From assembly GCF_019468565.1 (NCBI RefSeq), contig NZ_CP080521.1, forward strand, positions 3,720,001 to 3,784,000: DNA of 64,000 bases. Direction: 5' to 3'. A program made the translations under genes and the position numbers. Below, piece after piece: positions 7,647-16,579 of this stretch (position 1 is its first letter; each line of letters begins with the position of its first letter). The notes below the pieces were generated by a model that saw nothing but the letters and a program-made list of their open reading frames with translations, searched no databases and was not told where the DNA came from. Source of the DNA: Pseudonocardia sp. DSM 110487. Its GTDB lineage: Bacteria > Actinomycetota > Actinomycetes > Mycobacteriales > Pseudonocardiaceae.

Positions 7647-9275
7647 TCAGGTCGGATCTACGGGCTGGTCGTTGCGCGCCCGCGGCGCCCCGCTCATCCG
7701 TAGAACGTCGCGGGCGATGAGTGCCACGTGCAGCGCGGTTCGTTCCTCGCCGGATTCGAGGTCGCAGCCGAGCATCCGCTCGATGGCGTCGAGGCGCTGG
7801 TAGAGCGTCTGTCGGGAGAGGCCTCCACGGCGCGCGGCCGCCGTCTTGTTGCCCGCGGCGTCCAGGTAGTGGCGCAGGGTCGGCGCGAGCTCGGTGAGGT
7901 GTCGGGCGTCGTGAGTGAGGAGCCGCCCGATCTGCTGTTCGCCGTAATCCTGAACCCGGACGTCCTCGCGCAGCGCGTACAGCAGCTGTCGCAGGCCGAT
8001 GTCGGCCAGCTCGTGGTAGGGCTTGCCGGCAGTGCCGGGGAGAACCGACTCCGCGATTCGGATCGCGTCGCGGATGGAGCGGGCGGCGTGGGTGATGCCG
8101 GCGCCCTCGGAACCGACGCACACCACCGCCTGGGGATCGGCGTCCGTCGCGGCGCGGGCCAACCGCTCGACAGCGGGCCGCCAGTCCTCCTCGTGGCGCA
8201 GGGCGAGTAGCACCCCGATGCGCCCGGGCGCGAGCTCGCCCACGAGTGCGGAGCCGTGGTCCGCCTGCAGCTCCTCGGCAAGCAGGCTCTCGAGCTCGGG
8301 TTGGGTCGCGGTGTCCACGAGGACGGCGAGGAAGCGGCGGTCGTCGGGCAGGCCCAGCGCGGCAGCACGTGCGCCCGCCTCGGCGGGGGATCGGTGCCGC
8401 CCGTCGGCGATGTCCCGCAGCAGGTTGCGGTGCGCGGCGCGTTCCCACGAGGTGGAGTGGATGAGACGGGCGATCGTCAACGTCATCGCCGCCCGCTCCA
8501 GGACGGTGCCGTCCTCGGGCCGGAAGGCTCGCCCCGCCGGGAGCATGACCAGGCGGCCCCACCGTTCGCCCTGGTACTCCACGGGAGCCACCAGCCAGCC
8601 CTCGGGGCCCTGCACGGAGGGCGCATCGCAGCGGGGCGCCGCCCTGGACCGGCCTTCCCATGCGTCGAGCGCCCGTTCCACGCTGCCACCGGCCGGCTCG
8701 CAGATCACGGCCTGGTGCACCAGGTTCTCCAGCACCACCGTGCGTCCGCTCATCTCCGCGGCCGCCCGCAGGACGTCCTCGGCGCAGGCGCCGCGCAGCG
8801 TCAGCGCGGTGAACGCCTCGTGGATCTGCTGCGTCCGGTGCAGGGCCGCTGCCTGGCTGCCGAGGATGAGAGCGTGGACGACTTGGGTGACGTCCACGAA
8901 GTTGACGTCCTTGGACAGGGTCACCAGCGGCAGCCCGCGGCGTCGGCACGCCTGGACCAGGGAATCGGGTGGTCGGTGGAACCGCCGGACGAGCTCGATG
9001 ACGAGGCCCGCCGCGCCGGTGTCGGCGAGCTCGTCCACGTAGCGGCGGACCAGGGAGGGCTGCGTCGGCAACGGCAGACCGGTCGTGAGGACGAGCTCTC
9101 CGCCCTTCAGGAACGAGGCCGGGTCCGTCAGCTCGGTGATGTGGACCCAGCGCACGTGCCGGTCGAGCGCGGCCTCTCCGGCGACGACCTGCGGAACCCC
9201 GACGGCCATGACCGGAAGTGCCAGCACGTCTGCGACGGTGAGCGGGCCGCAGGCCGGCGGGGTCTGGTCGATCAC
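7647..9275 (-). CDS. PucR-family transcriptional regulator
   Basis: 542 residues. The N-terminal PucR sensory domain begins GPLTVADVLALPVM and contains WVHITELTDPASFLKGGELV (residues ~1-130). A C-terminal PucR helix-turn-helix follows (LRHYLDAAGNKTAAARRGGL, SRQTLYQRLDAIERML, residues ~465-510). PucR proteins activate purine, allantoin, polyamine or proline catabolism. GTG 9275 is chosen because it overlaps the stop of the oxidase gene (GTGA), showing translational coupling; longer readings are frame shadows of the oxidase. As last gene of an eight-gene operon it probably controls that operon in response to the amine or amino acid substrate. Confidence 0.85.
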   Translation of the reverse strand: MIDQTPPACGPLTVADVLALPVMAVGVPQVVAGEAALDRHVRWVHITELTDPASFLKGGELVLTTGLPLPTQPSLVRRYVDELADTGAAGLVIELVRRFHRPPDSLVQACRRRGLPLVTLSKDVNFVDVTQVVHALILGSQAAALHRTQQIHEAFTALTLRGACAEDVLRAAAEMSGRTVVLENLVHQAVICEPAGGSVERALDAWEGRSRAAPRCDAPSVQGPEGWLVAPVEYQGERWGRLVMLPAGRAFRPEDGTVLERAAMTLTIARLIHSTSWERAAHRNLLRDIADGRHRSPAEAGARAAALGLPDDRRFLAVLVDTATQPELESLLAEELQADHGSALVGELAPGRIGVLLALRHEEDWRPAVERLARAATDADPQAVVCVGSEGAGITHAARSIRDAIRIAESVLPGTAGKPYHELADIGLRQLLYALREDVRVQDYGEQQIGRLLTHDARHLTELAPTLRHYLDAAGNKTAAARRGGLSRQTLYQRLDAIERMLGCDLESGEERTALHVALIARDVLRMSGAPRARNDQPVDPT

Positions 9276-10429
9276 CGCGCCATTGTCGACGCGAACCGCC
9301 CGGGATCGGCGAACCGCAGCGTGCCCTCCAGGTCGGGGTGGGGCGGACGGCCCAGCGCCCGTCGAGCGATCAGCGATCCGACCCCTGAGGCGATCTTGAA
9401 CCCGGCACCGGAGAACCCGGTCGCCAGGAACGTGCGGGGACGGCCGGGAACGCTTCCGATCACCGGCCGCCGGTCGGCGGTGTAGAGGTCCGGGTAGGAG
9501 TCGGACCTGACGATGCTCGGCACCAGGCCCGGCAGGAACGCACCGACGGTCAGCTCGCTCTCCGCCACCTCGGCGTCGGTGAGCTCGCGAGCCACGTCGT
9601 CCGCGGAGGACGCGGGCACACCCCGGCCGTCGAGGGTGGCCTTGACCGTGGCGCCGTCGACGGACGGCGCCCCGTACATACCCATCCCGTCCTGGATCCT
9701 GATGAAGATCGGGAATCGGTCCGGCGTGTAGCTCGCGGGCTCGCGCGCGAGGAACCAGGTGAGGAAGATCCGGCGTGGTTCGACGGCGTCGGCGACCTGG
9801 GCCGGCAGCAGGTGCCGCGACCACCCGCCCGCCGCCACGACAACACGCTCGAACGTCCAGCTCGACGAGCCGGAGATCACCCGCACGCCGTGCGCTTCCT
9901 CGTGCAACTCGTCCACCGGTGTCGAGGTCAGCACCTGCGCACCCTGGCTCTCGGCCGCCGCCACGGCCGAGAGCACCGCACGGTCCGTCCGCAGGAACCC
10001 CGCGCGCGGATCGAACACGGCCGCGTCGTCGTCGCCCACGCGGTGCTGGGGATACCGGGCGCGCAGCGCCGCGGCGTCCAGCAGCGTGTGCGGCGCGCCC
10101 GTCTCCCGGACGTTGCGCAGCATCGCGTCGATGTAGTCGCCGTTCCGGTCGCCGATGGAGAGGCCGCCGCACTGGGTGAGGATCTCCTGCCCCGATTCGG
10201 ACTCGAGCTCACGCCACAACCGGAGGGAGCTCTCGAGGACGGGGGTCAGGTCGTGTTGCTCCCGGAACGTCATGCGGAACAGCCGGGAGTCCCCGCCCAC
10301 GGCGCTGCGGCCGTGGGCGGGGGTCCGTGCCTCGAAACCGACGACACCGCCCGACAGCTTGGCCGCCTGCCACAGCGCCATGCTGCCCGCGCTGCCCAGG
10401 CCGATGACCGCCAGCTCGCCGTCCGTCAT
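9272..10429 (-). CDS. MSOX/MTOX-like FAD-dependent amine oxidase
   Basis: 385-residue flavoprotein of the sarcosine oxidase / N-methyltryptophan oxidase family. The N-terminal GLGSAGSMALWQAAKLSG binds FAD, GRSAVGGDSRLFRMTF matches the family's post-Rossmann R-x-F segment, and FLATGFSGAGFKIASGVG is the C-terminal signature. The cysteine that covalently holds flavin in monomeric sarcosine oxidase (just before LYT) is Asp here (YPDLYTADRRP), so FAD is probably non-covalent. Start and stop overlap neighbouring genes by 4 bp each. Coexpressed with an amino acid ABC transporter and an aldehyde dehydrogenase, it likely oxidises an N-alkyl or cyclic amino acid. Confidence 0.85.
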   Translation of the reverse strand: MTDGELAVIGLGSAGSMALWQAAKLSGGVVGFEARTPAHGRSAVGGDSRLFRMTFREQHDLTPVLESSLRLWRELESESGQEILTQCGGLSIGDRNGDYIDAMLRNVRETGAPHTLLDAAALRARYPQHRVGDDDAAVFDPRAGFLRTDRAVLSAVAAAESQGAQVLTSTPVDELHEEAHGVRVISGSSSWTFERVVVAAGGWSRHLLPAQVADAVEPRRIFLTWFLAREPASYTPDRFPIFIRIQDGMGMYGAPSVDGATVKATLDGRGVPASSADDVARELTDAEVAESELTVGAFLPGLVPSIVRSDSYPDLYTADRRPVIGSVPGRPRTFLATGFSGAGFKIASGVGSLIARRALGRPPHPDLEGTLRFADPGRFASTMAR

Positions 10430-11229
10430 GTCAGTACTTTCTCCAGGAACGACTGTGTGCGCTTCTCCTTGGGCGCGGAGAGGACCTCGCGTGCGTCGCC
10501 GCGTTCGATGACCAGGCCTTCGTCCATGAACAGCAGGCTGTCGGCGACCTCGCGGGCGAAGCCGATCTCGTGGGTGACCACGACCATGGTCATGCCCTTG
10601 GTGGCCAGGTCCTTCATGACGCCGAGGACCTCACCGACCCGTTCCGGGTCCAGCGCGCTGGTGGGTTCGTCGAAGAGCATGATGCTGGGTTCCATGGCCA
10701 GGGCGCGGCAGATCGCGACGCGTTGTTTCTGCCCGCCGGACAGCTGCCCCGGGTAGTGGCGTTCGAACCCGGCCAGCCCGACGCTGGCCAGCAGGCAGGT
10801 GGCCTGCTCCTTGGCGGTGGCCTTGGGGGCGCCCTTCACGAGCACCGGTCCGGCCATGACGTTCTCGGCAGCCGTCATGTGCGGGAACAGGTTGAACCCC
10901 TGGAAGACCATGCCGATGTGCTGGCGCTGCGCCGCCAGCGCCGCGGGGGACAGGGCGATGTACGCCGAGGGTGTTTCCCGGAACCCCAGGTCCTCACCGT
11001 TGACCCGCAGCACCCCGGAGTCGACGGTTTCCAGGCCGTTGATGCACCGCAGCAGGGTGGACTTGCCCGACCCGCTCGGGCCGACGATGCAGGTGATCTC
11101 CCCGGCCTCGACGGTGACGTCGATACCGGCCAGCACGAGGTGGGAACCGAACGACTTGCGGATCTCCCGGCCGACGATCGTGCCTTCTCCGCTGGGCTGT
11201 GTTGTTGATTCGCTCGTGAGCTCGCTCAT
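10426..11229 (-). CDS. Polar amino acid ABC transporter, ATP-binding protein
   Basis: 267 residues of the GlnQ/HisP type. Walker A GPSGSGKST, Q-loop VFQGFNLFPH, signature LSGGQKQRV, Walker B IMLFDEPTSALD and switch VVTHEIGFA are all present. The start at 11229 overlaps the permease stop by 4 bp; longer readings are shadows of the permease gene. About 20 extra residues before GREIRKSFG are typical of actinobacterial members. Energises import through the adjacent permease with the lipoprotein receptor at 12135-13052. Confidence 0.93.
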   Translation of the reverse strand: MSELTSESTTQPSGEGTIVGREIRKSFGSHLVLAGIDVTVEAGEITCIVGPSGSGKSTLLRCINGLETVDSGVLRVNGEDLGFRETPSAYIALSPAALAAQRQHIGMVFQGFNLFPHMTAAENVMAGPVLVKGAPKATAKEQATCLLASVGLAGFERHYPGQLSGGQKQRVAICRALAMEPSIMLFDEPTSALDPERVGEVLGVMKDLATKGMTMVVVTHEIGFAREVADSLLFMDEGLVIERGDAREVLSAPKEKRTQSFLEKVLT

Positions 11230-12125
11230 GCCGGCACCTCCAGCTGCTTCGCGGCCGCCCGGCGAGCGCTGGCGGGCACCCGGTCGGATCGCCCGTAGTA
11301 CCTCTCGATCATGGACTGGGGGATCCCGAGCGCGATCGTCATCGCCAGGTACCAGAGGCTGGCGACGATCAGCAGCGGGATGGTCTCGTAGGTGCGGGCG
11401 TAGATCAGCTGCGCGCTCTGCAGCAGGTCCGCGACGCCCAGCACGCTCACCAGGGAGGTGCCCTTCAACATGCCGATCAGCTGGTTGCCGGTGGGCGGGA
11501 TGACCGCCGGCATGATCTGCGGGAGCAGCACCGCGCGCAGCTTCCTGGAGAAGCTCATGCCCAGCGAGTCGGCCGCTTCGATCTGTCCCTTGTCGACCGC
11601 GGCGAAACCACCCCGGATGATCTCCGCCATGTAGGCGGCCTCGTTCAGGGTGAGCCCGATGATCGCGGCGGTCAGCGGACCGATCAGGGTGTTGGTGTCG
11701 ATCTGGTATTGCCATTCGGTGAAGGGGACGCCGAGTGACAGGTTCGGGTACAGCGCGGCGAAGTTGAACCAGAAGATGAGCTGGACAAGCACCGGCGTGC
11801 CGCGGAAGAAGGAGATGTAGCCGATTGCGACGGCGGCGACGGGTTTGTTCTTGGAGTCCCGCATCAATGCGAGGACCAGCCCGATGACGCAGCCCAGGAT
11901 CATGCTGACCGCGGTGAGCATCAGGGTGATCCCGATGCCGCGCAGGATGGATTCGTGGGTGAAGTATTTCGCGACCACGTCCCATTCGTAGTTGGGGTTC
12001 GTGAGCACGCTGTAGGTGAGTGTCCCGGCGATCAGCAGTGCGGCGAGCCAGGACAGGTAGTCCCGCAGTTGGCGGGGCCGGAGGCGTTTCTTGTCTTCCG
12101 GACGGATCTCACGGGTCTCGGTCAT
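11226..12125 (-). CDS. Polar amino acid ABC transporter, permease
   Basis: 299-residue inner-membrane permease of the His/Glu/Gln/Arg/opine family. It has an N-terminal hydrophobic helix (SWLAALLIAGTLTYSVL), ILRGIGITLMLTAVSMILGC at the start of the conserved domain, FFRGTPVLVQLIFWF, and the EAA loop EAAYMAEIIRGGFAAVDKGQ for ATPase contact. No second permease is encoded, so it probably works as a homodimer. It begins 9 bp after the receptor gene and overlaps the ATPase gene by 4 bp. Confidence 0.92.
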   Translation of the reverse strand: MTETREIRPEDKKRLRPRQLRDYLSWLAALLIAGTLTYSVLTNPNYEWDVVAKYFTHESILRGIGITLMLTAVSMILGCVIGLVLALMRDSKNKPVAAVAIGYISFFRGTPVLVQLIFWFNFAALYPNLSLGVPFTEWQYQIDTNTLIGPLTAAIIGLTLNEAAYMAEIIRGGFAAVDKGQIEAADSLGMSFSRKLRAVLLPQIMPAVIPPTGNQLIGMLKGTSLVSVLGVADLLQSAQLIYARTYETIPLLIVASLWYLAMTIALGIPQSMIERYYGRSDRVPASARRAAAKQLEVPA

Positions 12126-12134
12126 GGCCGGCGC

Positions 12135-13052
12135 CTAGTGCAGTTTCGCTTCGGTGATGCCGAGCCCGTCGAGTCCCCACCGGCCCAGCGCCTCCTCGTA
12201 CTCGGGAGTGCCCATGATCGACTGGATGGCGGCCTGCACCGCGGGGGACAGCTCGCTGCCCTTGGGCAGGGCCACCGAGACCGTGGACTCGTTGACCTGG
12301 GGGGAGAGCACCTCGAACCGGTTAGGCTGCTGGGTGGCGGCCCAGCCGAGCGAGGTGGTGTCGTAGTAGACGGCCTTGATCCGGCCGGAGGCAAGCTGGG
12401 TCATCGCGTCCTGCACGCTGGGCAGGATGATGCCGGTGATGGCCGGCTTGCCCTGGTCCTCGCACTGCGTCTTGGACAGCTCGGGCAGGCGCTTGGTGGC
12501 CTGGATCGACCCCTTGGTCACCACGACTTCCCGGCCGCACAGGTTGTCGACGGCGAATCCGTCCGGGTTGCCCTTGGCCACCGCGACGGAGCCACCGGTC
12601 TTGAAGTAGTCGATCATGTCGACGACCGCGACCCGCTCCGCGGTCGCGGACATCGACGTCACGGTCATGTCGTACCGGTTGCCCTGCAGCGACGGGATGA
12701 TGGTGTCGAACCCGACGTCGACGATCTCGAGCTCCAGCCCGAGCTTCTTCGCGATCAGCCGCGACATGTCCGGGTTGAACCCGATCGGAGTTCGACCGTC
12801 TTCGGCGAGGAACGTGGTCGGCGGGTACTTGAGCTCCATCGCGACCGTGAGCGTGCCCTTGTCCTTGGCCGACTGGGAGAGCAGCGCCCTGGCGTTCTCG
12901 TCGACGGCCACGTTGACCGAGATGTCGTCGGTCTGGCTCGACGCCGAGGCACCCGGTGTCGCGGTGTCGGCGCTTCCGCTGCCACACGCCGCGAGGCCCA
13001 TCGCAGCGATCGCGGCCAGCGCCGCAATCTGGATCGTTCGGATCGACTTCAT
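12135..13052 (-). CDS. Polar amino acid ABC transporter, substrate-binding lipoprotein
   Basis: 305 residues. Signal peptide with lipobox LAAC at residues 20-23 (IQIAALAAIAAMGLAACGSG), then an SBP_bac_3 fold: GTLTVAMELKYPPTTFLAED, GFNPDMSRLIAKKLGLELEI, VGFDTIIPSLQGNRYDMTVT. This family binds polar amino acids, opines or diamines. The gene's ATG overlaps the stop of the upstream aldehyde dehydrogenase by 4 bp, so uptake and oxidation are translationally linked. Ligand cannot be read from sequence; the surrounding oxidases suggest an amine-bearing compound. Confidence 0.92.
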   Translation of the reverse strand: MKSIRTIQIAALAAIAAMGLAACGSGSADTATPGASASSQTDDISVNVAVDENARALLSQSAKDKGTLTVAMELKYPPTTFLAEDGRTPIGFNPDMSRLIAKKLGLELEIVDVGFDTIIPSLQGNRYDMTVTSMSATAERVAVVDMIDYFKTGGSVAVAKGNPDGFAVDNLCGREVVVTKGSIQATKRLPELSKTQCEDQGKPAITGIILPSVQDAMTQLASGRIKAVYYDTTSLGWAATQQPNRFEVLSPQVNESTVSVALPKGSELSPAVQAAIQSIMGTPEYEEALGRWGLDGLGITEAKLH

Positions 13053-14524
13053 CGTGTCTCCTCGTGCCCCGAAATGTTGTTGACGATGAAGGACTTCGAT
13101 TCCGTCATCGCCGCGATGGCGTGCTTGATGCCTTCCCTGCCGATCCCGGCGCGGCCGAAGCCGCCGAACGGCATCGCATCGATGCGGAAGTCACTGGTGT
13201 CGTTGACCAGGACCGCCCCTGCGACCAGCCGCTCGCTGATCCGCAACGCCGTGGCGACGTCCCGCGTGAAAACCCCCGCGTGCAGCGCCTGCGCCGAGTT
13301 CGCCCGGCTGATTGCGTCCTCGACCGTGTCGAAGGCGAAGAGGCAGACGACCGGTCCGAACACCTCCCCGACCGCGATCCGGGCGTCGCCCGGAACCTTG
13401 CCGAGCACCGTCGGGGCGTGGAAGCCGCCGTTCCTGGTGCCGCCGGCCAGCACCTGCGCCCCCCGGCCGACGGCGTCGGCCACCCACTCCTCGACCCGCC
13501 GGGCCTCGCCCTCATTGATCATCGGGCCGACCTGGGTGCGCCTGCTCTGCTTGCTGCCGACGACGAGGGCACGCGTCTTGGCCACCACGGCCGCCGACAC
13601 CAGGTCGAACAGCTCGCGTGCGATGTAGACGCGCTGCACCGACAGGCAGTTCTGGCCGGCGGCCCCGAACGCCCCACCGACGATCGCGGCGGCCGCCGCG
13701 GCCGGGTCGGCGTCCGCGCACACGAGCGTCGGGTTGTTCCCGCCCAGCTCCATGAGCAGCCGGCGGGGTCCTGCCATCGCCGAGATCCGGGCGGCCGTGG
13801 CCGGGCCTCCGGTGAACGAGATGAGGTCGACCTCTGGGTGCGTGACCACGTGCCCGCCGGTCTCCGCCTCCCCGCACACCACCGCCAGCCGATCCCCCGG
13901 GACACCGGCCTCGAGCAGCACGTCGGCGAGCGCGAGCGCGGTGAGCGGGGTCGCCTCGTGCGGCTTGAGGATCACGCCGTTGCCGGCCAGCAGCGCCGGC
14001 CCGAGCTTGTGCGCCACAAGGTTCAACGGGTCGTTGAACGGGGTGATCGCGGCGACAACGCCGACCGGCGCGCGGACGAACCAGCCGATCCGCCCGCCAC
14101 CGCGGTCGGTGTTGTCGAGCGGCAGCGTCTCGCCCGTGAGCGCGTCGGCGCACTCGCCCGACAGCCGCAGCGTCTCCACCGCCCTGGCGACCTCACGCTC
14201 GGCCTCGACCACGGTCTTGCAGCCCTCCGTGGAGATGAGCCGGGCGAAGCGTTCCGCCTGGGCCGCGAGCCGGGCGGACGCCTCGGTGAGGGCCGCGCGG
14301 CGCCGGTGCAGCGGCCAGTCCCGGCTCAGCCCGTGCCGCAGCGCCGTGGCCGCCCGGTGCACATCGGCGCGGGAGGAACGGGCGACCTGGCCGACGAGCT
14401 GTCCGTTCTCAGGATCGTGCACGGCCATGGCGAGTTCCGTGGTCTGCCACTGCCCCGCGATGAACGCCCCACCGGGCGGCCCGATTGCCGTCGCCGGTGC
14501 GATCGGAACGGCGGCGGCGGTCAT
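13049..14524 (-). CDS. NAD(P)-dependent aldehyde dehydrogenase
   Basis: 491-residue aldehyde dehydrogenase. ITPFNDPLNLVAHKLGPALL and VILKPHEATP (cofactor Lys), ELGGNNPTLV with the general-base Glu, GAAGQNCLSVQRVYI with the catalytic Cys, and EVFGPVVCLFAFD are visible. The PFNDPLN form instead of PWNFP places it with phosphonoacetaldehyde/succinic-semialdehyde-type branches. ATG 14524 overlaps the upstream flavoprotein stop by 4 bp. It likely oxidises the aldehyde made by that oxidase. Confidence 0.9.
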   Translation of the reverse strand: MTAAAVPIAPATAIGPPGGAFIAGQWQTTELAMAVHDPENGQLVGQVARSSRADVHRAATALRHGLSRDWPLHRRRAALTEASARLAAQAERFARLISTEGCKTVVEAEREVARAVETLRLSGECADALTGETLPLDNTDRGGGRIGWFVRAPVGVVAAITPFNDPLNLVAHKLGPALLAGNGVILKPHEATPLTALALADVLLEAGVPGDRLAVVCGEAETGGHVVTHPEVDLISFTGGPATAARISAMAGPRRLLMELGGNNPTLVCADADPAAAAAAIVGGAFGAAGQNCLSVQRVYIARELFDLVSAAVVAKTRALVVGSKQSRRTQVGPMINEGEARRVEEWVADAVGRGAQVLAGGTRNGGFHAPTVLGKVPGDARIAVGEVFGPVVCLFAFDTVEDAISRANSAQALHAGVFTRDVATALRISERLVAGAVLVNDTSDFRIDAMPFGGFGRAGIGREGIKHAIAAMTESKSFIVNNISGHEETR

Positions 14525-15798
14525 CGGACCAGGTCCGCAAGCCGGGCCCCGCCACCGATGAGGGGGAGGAACCATGGCCGGCCGAAGTGCCCCGGCACCG
14601 GGGGGAACCGCAGCGCGCCCCAGGGGTTCGCGGAGCGGTCGCCCCCGAGGTACGCCGCCATCGCGGTGCCCATGTGAGTGGCCATCTGCACGCCGTGCCC
14701 GCTGTAGCACAGCGAGTAGAAGAGGCCGTCGTGCTCGCCGGCGTGGACCATCTGGTCCATGGACAGGTCGACCAGCCCGCCCCAGGTGTAGTCGATGCGC
14801 GCGTCGGCAAGAGTGGGGAACACGGTGCTCATCGCCTTGCGCAGCACCTGCCCGCTCTTGAGGTCGGAGTCCGGGCTCGACGTCGCGAACCGGGCCCGCC
14901 CGCCGAACAGCATCCGGTTGTCCGGAGTGAGCCGGAAGTAGTAGATGAGGTTCTTGCTGTCCGACGCCATCCGGCGGTTCGGCAGCAGCGTCTTCACCAC
15001 GTCGTCGGACAGCGGCTCGGTGACGATGATGAAGCTGCCCACCGGGATCACCCGCCGCTGCAACCAGGGGAAGGGGCGGCCGGTGTAGCCGCTCGTGCCC
15101 ACCAGCACCTGCTTGGCCCGCGTGATGCCGCGGGTGGTGTGGACGTCGTGGACGGTGCCGCTCACCCTGCGCAGCTCGGTGACCGCGGCGTTCTCGTGGA
15201 TCCCGGCGCCGTGCTGAACAGCGGCGGCGGCGAGCCCCTGGGCGAACCGGGCGACGTGCAGCCCCGCGGCCTGGGGATCGACCGTGGCGCCGTGGTAGAA
15301 GTCGGACCCGATCTCGGAGTGGATGTCGGCCTTCGGCACGAGCTGCACGTGGTGGCCGGCGAGCTCGGCGAGCAGCGCCTGGCTGCGCTTCATGCCCTCG
15401 TAGTGCGCGGGCTTGTAGGCCAGCGTGAGCTTGCCCGTGCGTTCGAAGTCGCAGTCGATGCCGTGTTCCTTGACCAGCGACTCGATCGTGTCGATCGCGC
15501 GGTTGTACTCGAGGAACATGGCCGTGGCGGGCCGCTCGCCGTAGCGCTTGACGGCCTGCGCGAAGCCGATGGCGAGCCCGGTGGTCGCCATCCCGCCGTT
15601 GCGGCCCGACGCCCCCCAGCCGACGGTGTGCTGCTCGAGCAGCGCCACGCTCGCGCCCTGCTTCGCGAGCTCCAGTGCCGCGGACAGCCCGGTGAACCCG
15701 GCGCCGACGACGGCCACGTCGACCTCGGCCGGGATCGGGTTGCGCCGGAAGTCCCCGGCCGGTTCGGCCGTGTCCAGCCAGTAGGACGTCAGTTTCAT
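14521..15798 (-). CDS. FAD-dependent amine oxidase (gamma-glutamylputrescine oxidase-like)
   Basis: 425-residue DAO-fold flavoprotein. The N-terminus SYWLDTAEP followed by the GxGxxG motif VAVVGAGFTGLSAALELAKQ (residues ~28-47), EQHTVGWGASGRNGGM and the late CYSGHGVQMATHMGTAMAAY match the PuuB/OrdL group, which oxidises gamma-glutamyl-putrescine or related amines to aldehydes. The following aldehyde dehydrogenase gene overlaps by 4 bp, consistent with amine to aldehyde to acid. No gamma-glutamyl ligase is in the window, so the substrate may differ from putrescine. Starts 16 bp after the HAD gene. Confidence 0.88.
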   Translation of the reverse strand: MKLTSYWLDTAEPAGDFRRNPIPAEVDVAVVGAGFTGLSAALELAKQGASVALLEQHTVGWGASGRNGGMATTGLAIGFAQAVKRYGERPATAMFLEYNRAIDTIESLVKEHGIDCDFERTGKLTLAYKPAHYEGMKRSQALLAELAGHHVQLVPKADIHSEIGSDFYHGATVDPQAAGLHVARFAQGLAAAAVQHGAGIHENAAVTELRRVSGTVHDVHTTRGITRAKQVLVGTSGYTGRPFPWLQRRVIPVGSFIIVTEPLSDDVVKTLLPNRRMASDSKNLIYYFRLTPDNRMLFGGRARFATSSPDSDLKSGQVLRKAMSTVFPTLADARIDYTWGGLVDLSMDQMVHAGEHDGLFYSLCYSGHGVQMATHMGTAMAAYLGGDRSANPWGALRFPPVPGHFGRPWFLPLIGGGARLADLVR

Positions 15799-15814
15799 CG
15801 TCGCTGCCCTTGCC

Positions 15815-16489
15815 TCAGAGCCCGAGCAGGGTGTTCAGCTCGTCGAGCGACTCGACGCGGACGTACCCGTACGTGCTCGGCGGGTCGTAGCCGCGGTCGA
15901 GGAGCACGGTGTTGGTGATGCCGAGGTCGGCGCACGGCATGATGTCGTAACGGGTGTGGGACGAGACGTGCAGGATCTTGTCCGGCTGCGTCCCCAGGCT
16001 GTCGAGCATGTACTCGAATGCCTTGTACCTGGGCTTGTAGGCCCCGGCCTGCTCCGCGGTGTAGACGGCGTGGAAGTCGGCTCCCAGCCGCGGGACGGAG
16101 ATGTCCAGGAAGGCGTCGTCGGCGTTGGAGAGGATCACCAGCGGGAACTCGCCTGCCAGCTTCTTCAGCGGGGTCGGGATGTCGGCGTGCGGGCCCCAGG
16201 ACCGCACGGCGTCGCCGAACTCCTTGCCAGAGCCCTCCGGGACCTGCAGTCCCCACCGGCGGCAGACGCGCGTGAACGAGTCCTCCAGCACCTGCTCGTA
16301 GGCGTAGTAGGAATCGCCGCAGACCTGGTCGTAGCGGTAGGCGCGGAACGCCGGGACGAAGGCCTTGAACTCCTCCGCGGTGAGCTGGTCTCCGAGCAGC
16401 CTGCGGGTGGTCGACTGGATCTCGAAGTTGATCAGGGTTCCGTAGCAGTCGAACGTGATGTAGTCGGGCCGGATCTTGATCTCGGGCAC
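15815..16489 (-). CDS. HAD type II hydrolase (2-haloacid dehalogenase-like), paralogue 2
   Basis: 224 residues from GTG 16489 (GGAGA 6-8 nt upstream); a longer reading to 16546 adds an Arg/Gln-rich start. FDCYGTLINFE (nucleophile Asp), LVILSNADDAFLD (motif II) and GAYKPRYKAFEYML (Lys) are as in haloacid dehalogenase type II. The expected SSN is SSH (HVSSHTRYD), as in its paralogue at 6776-7456. Note the DxY rather than DxD motif, which disfavours phosphatase activity. First gene of the eight-gene oxidase/transport operon, so its role is probably on the same amine substrate. Confidence 0.82.
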   Translation of the reverse strand: MPEIKIRPDYITFDCYGTLINFEIQSTTRRLLGDQLTAEEFKAFVPAFRAYRYDQVCGDSYYAYEQVLEDSFTRVCRRWGLQVPEGSGKEFGDAVRSWGPHADIPTPLKKLAGEFPLVILSNADDAFLDISVPRLGADFHAVYTAEQAGAYKPRYKAFEYMLDSLGTQPDKILHVSSHTRYDIMPCADLGITNTVLLDRGYDPPSTYGYVRVESLDELNTLLGL

Positions 16490-16579
16490 TGGCTCTCCGA
16501 TCTCGTCTGCCTGTCGGCGCGGTTGCCGCGATGTGCGGCGGGCCACTGATGCCGCGGGACATTAAGGTGTAGTCTCGCC

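Noticed and set aside
10426..11985. 519-codon reading of the ABC ATPase frame
   Set aside because: The first 250 codons are a shadow of the permease gene; the ATPase starts at 11229 with a 4-bp overlap.
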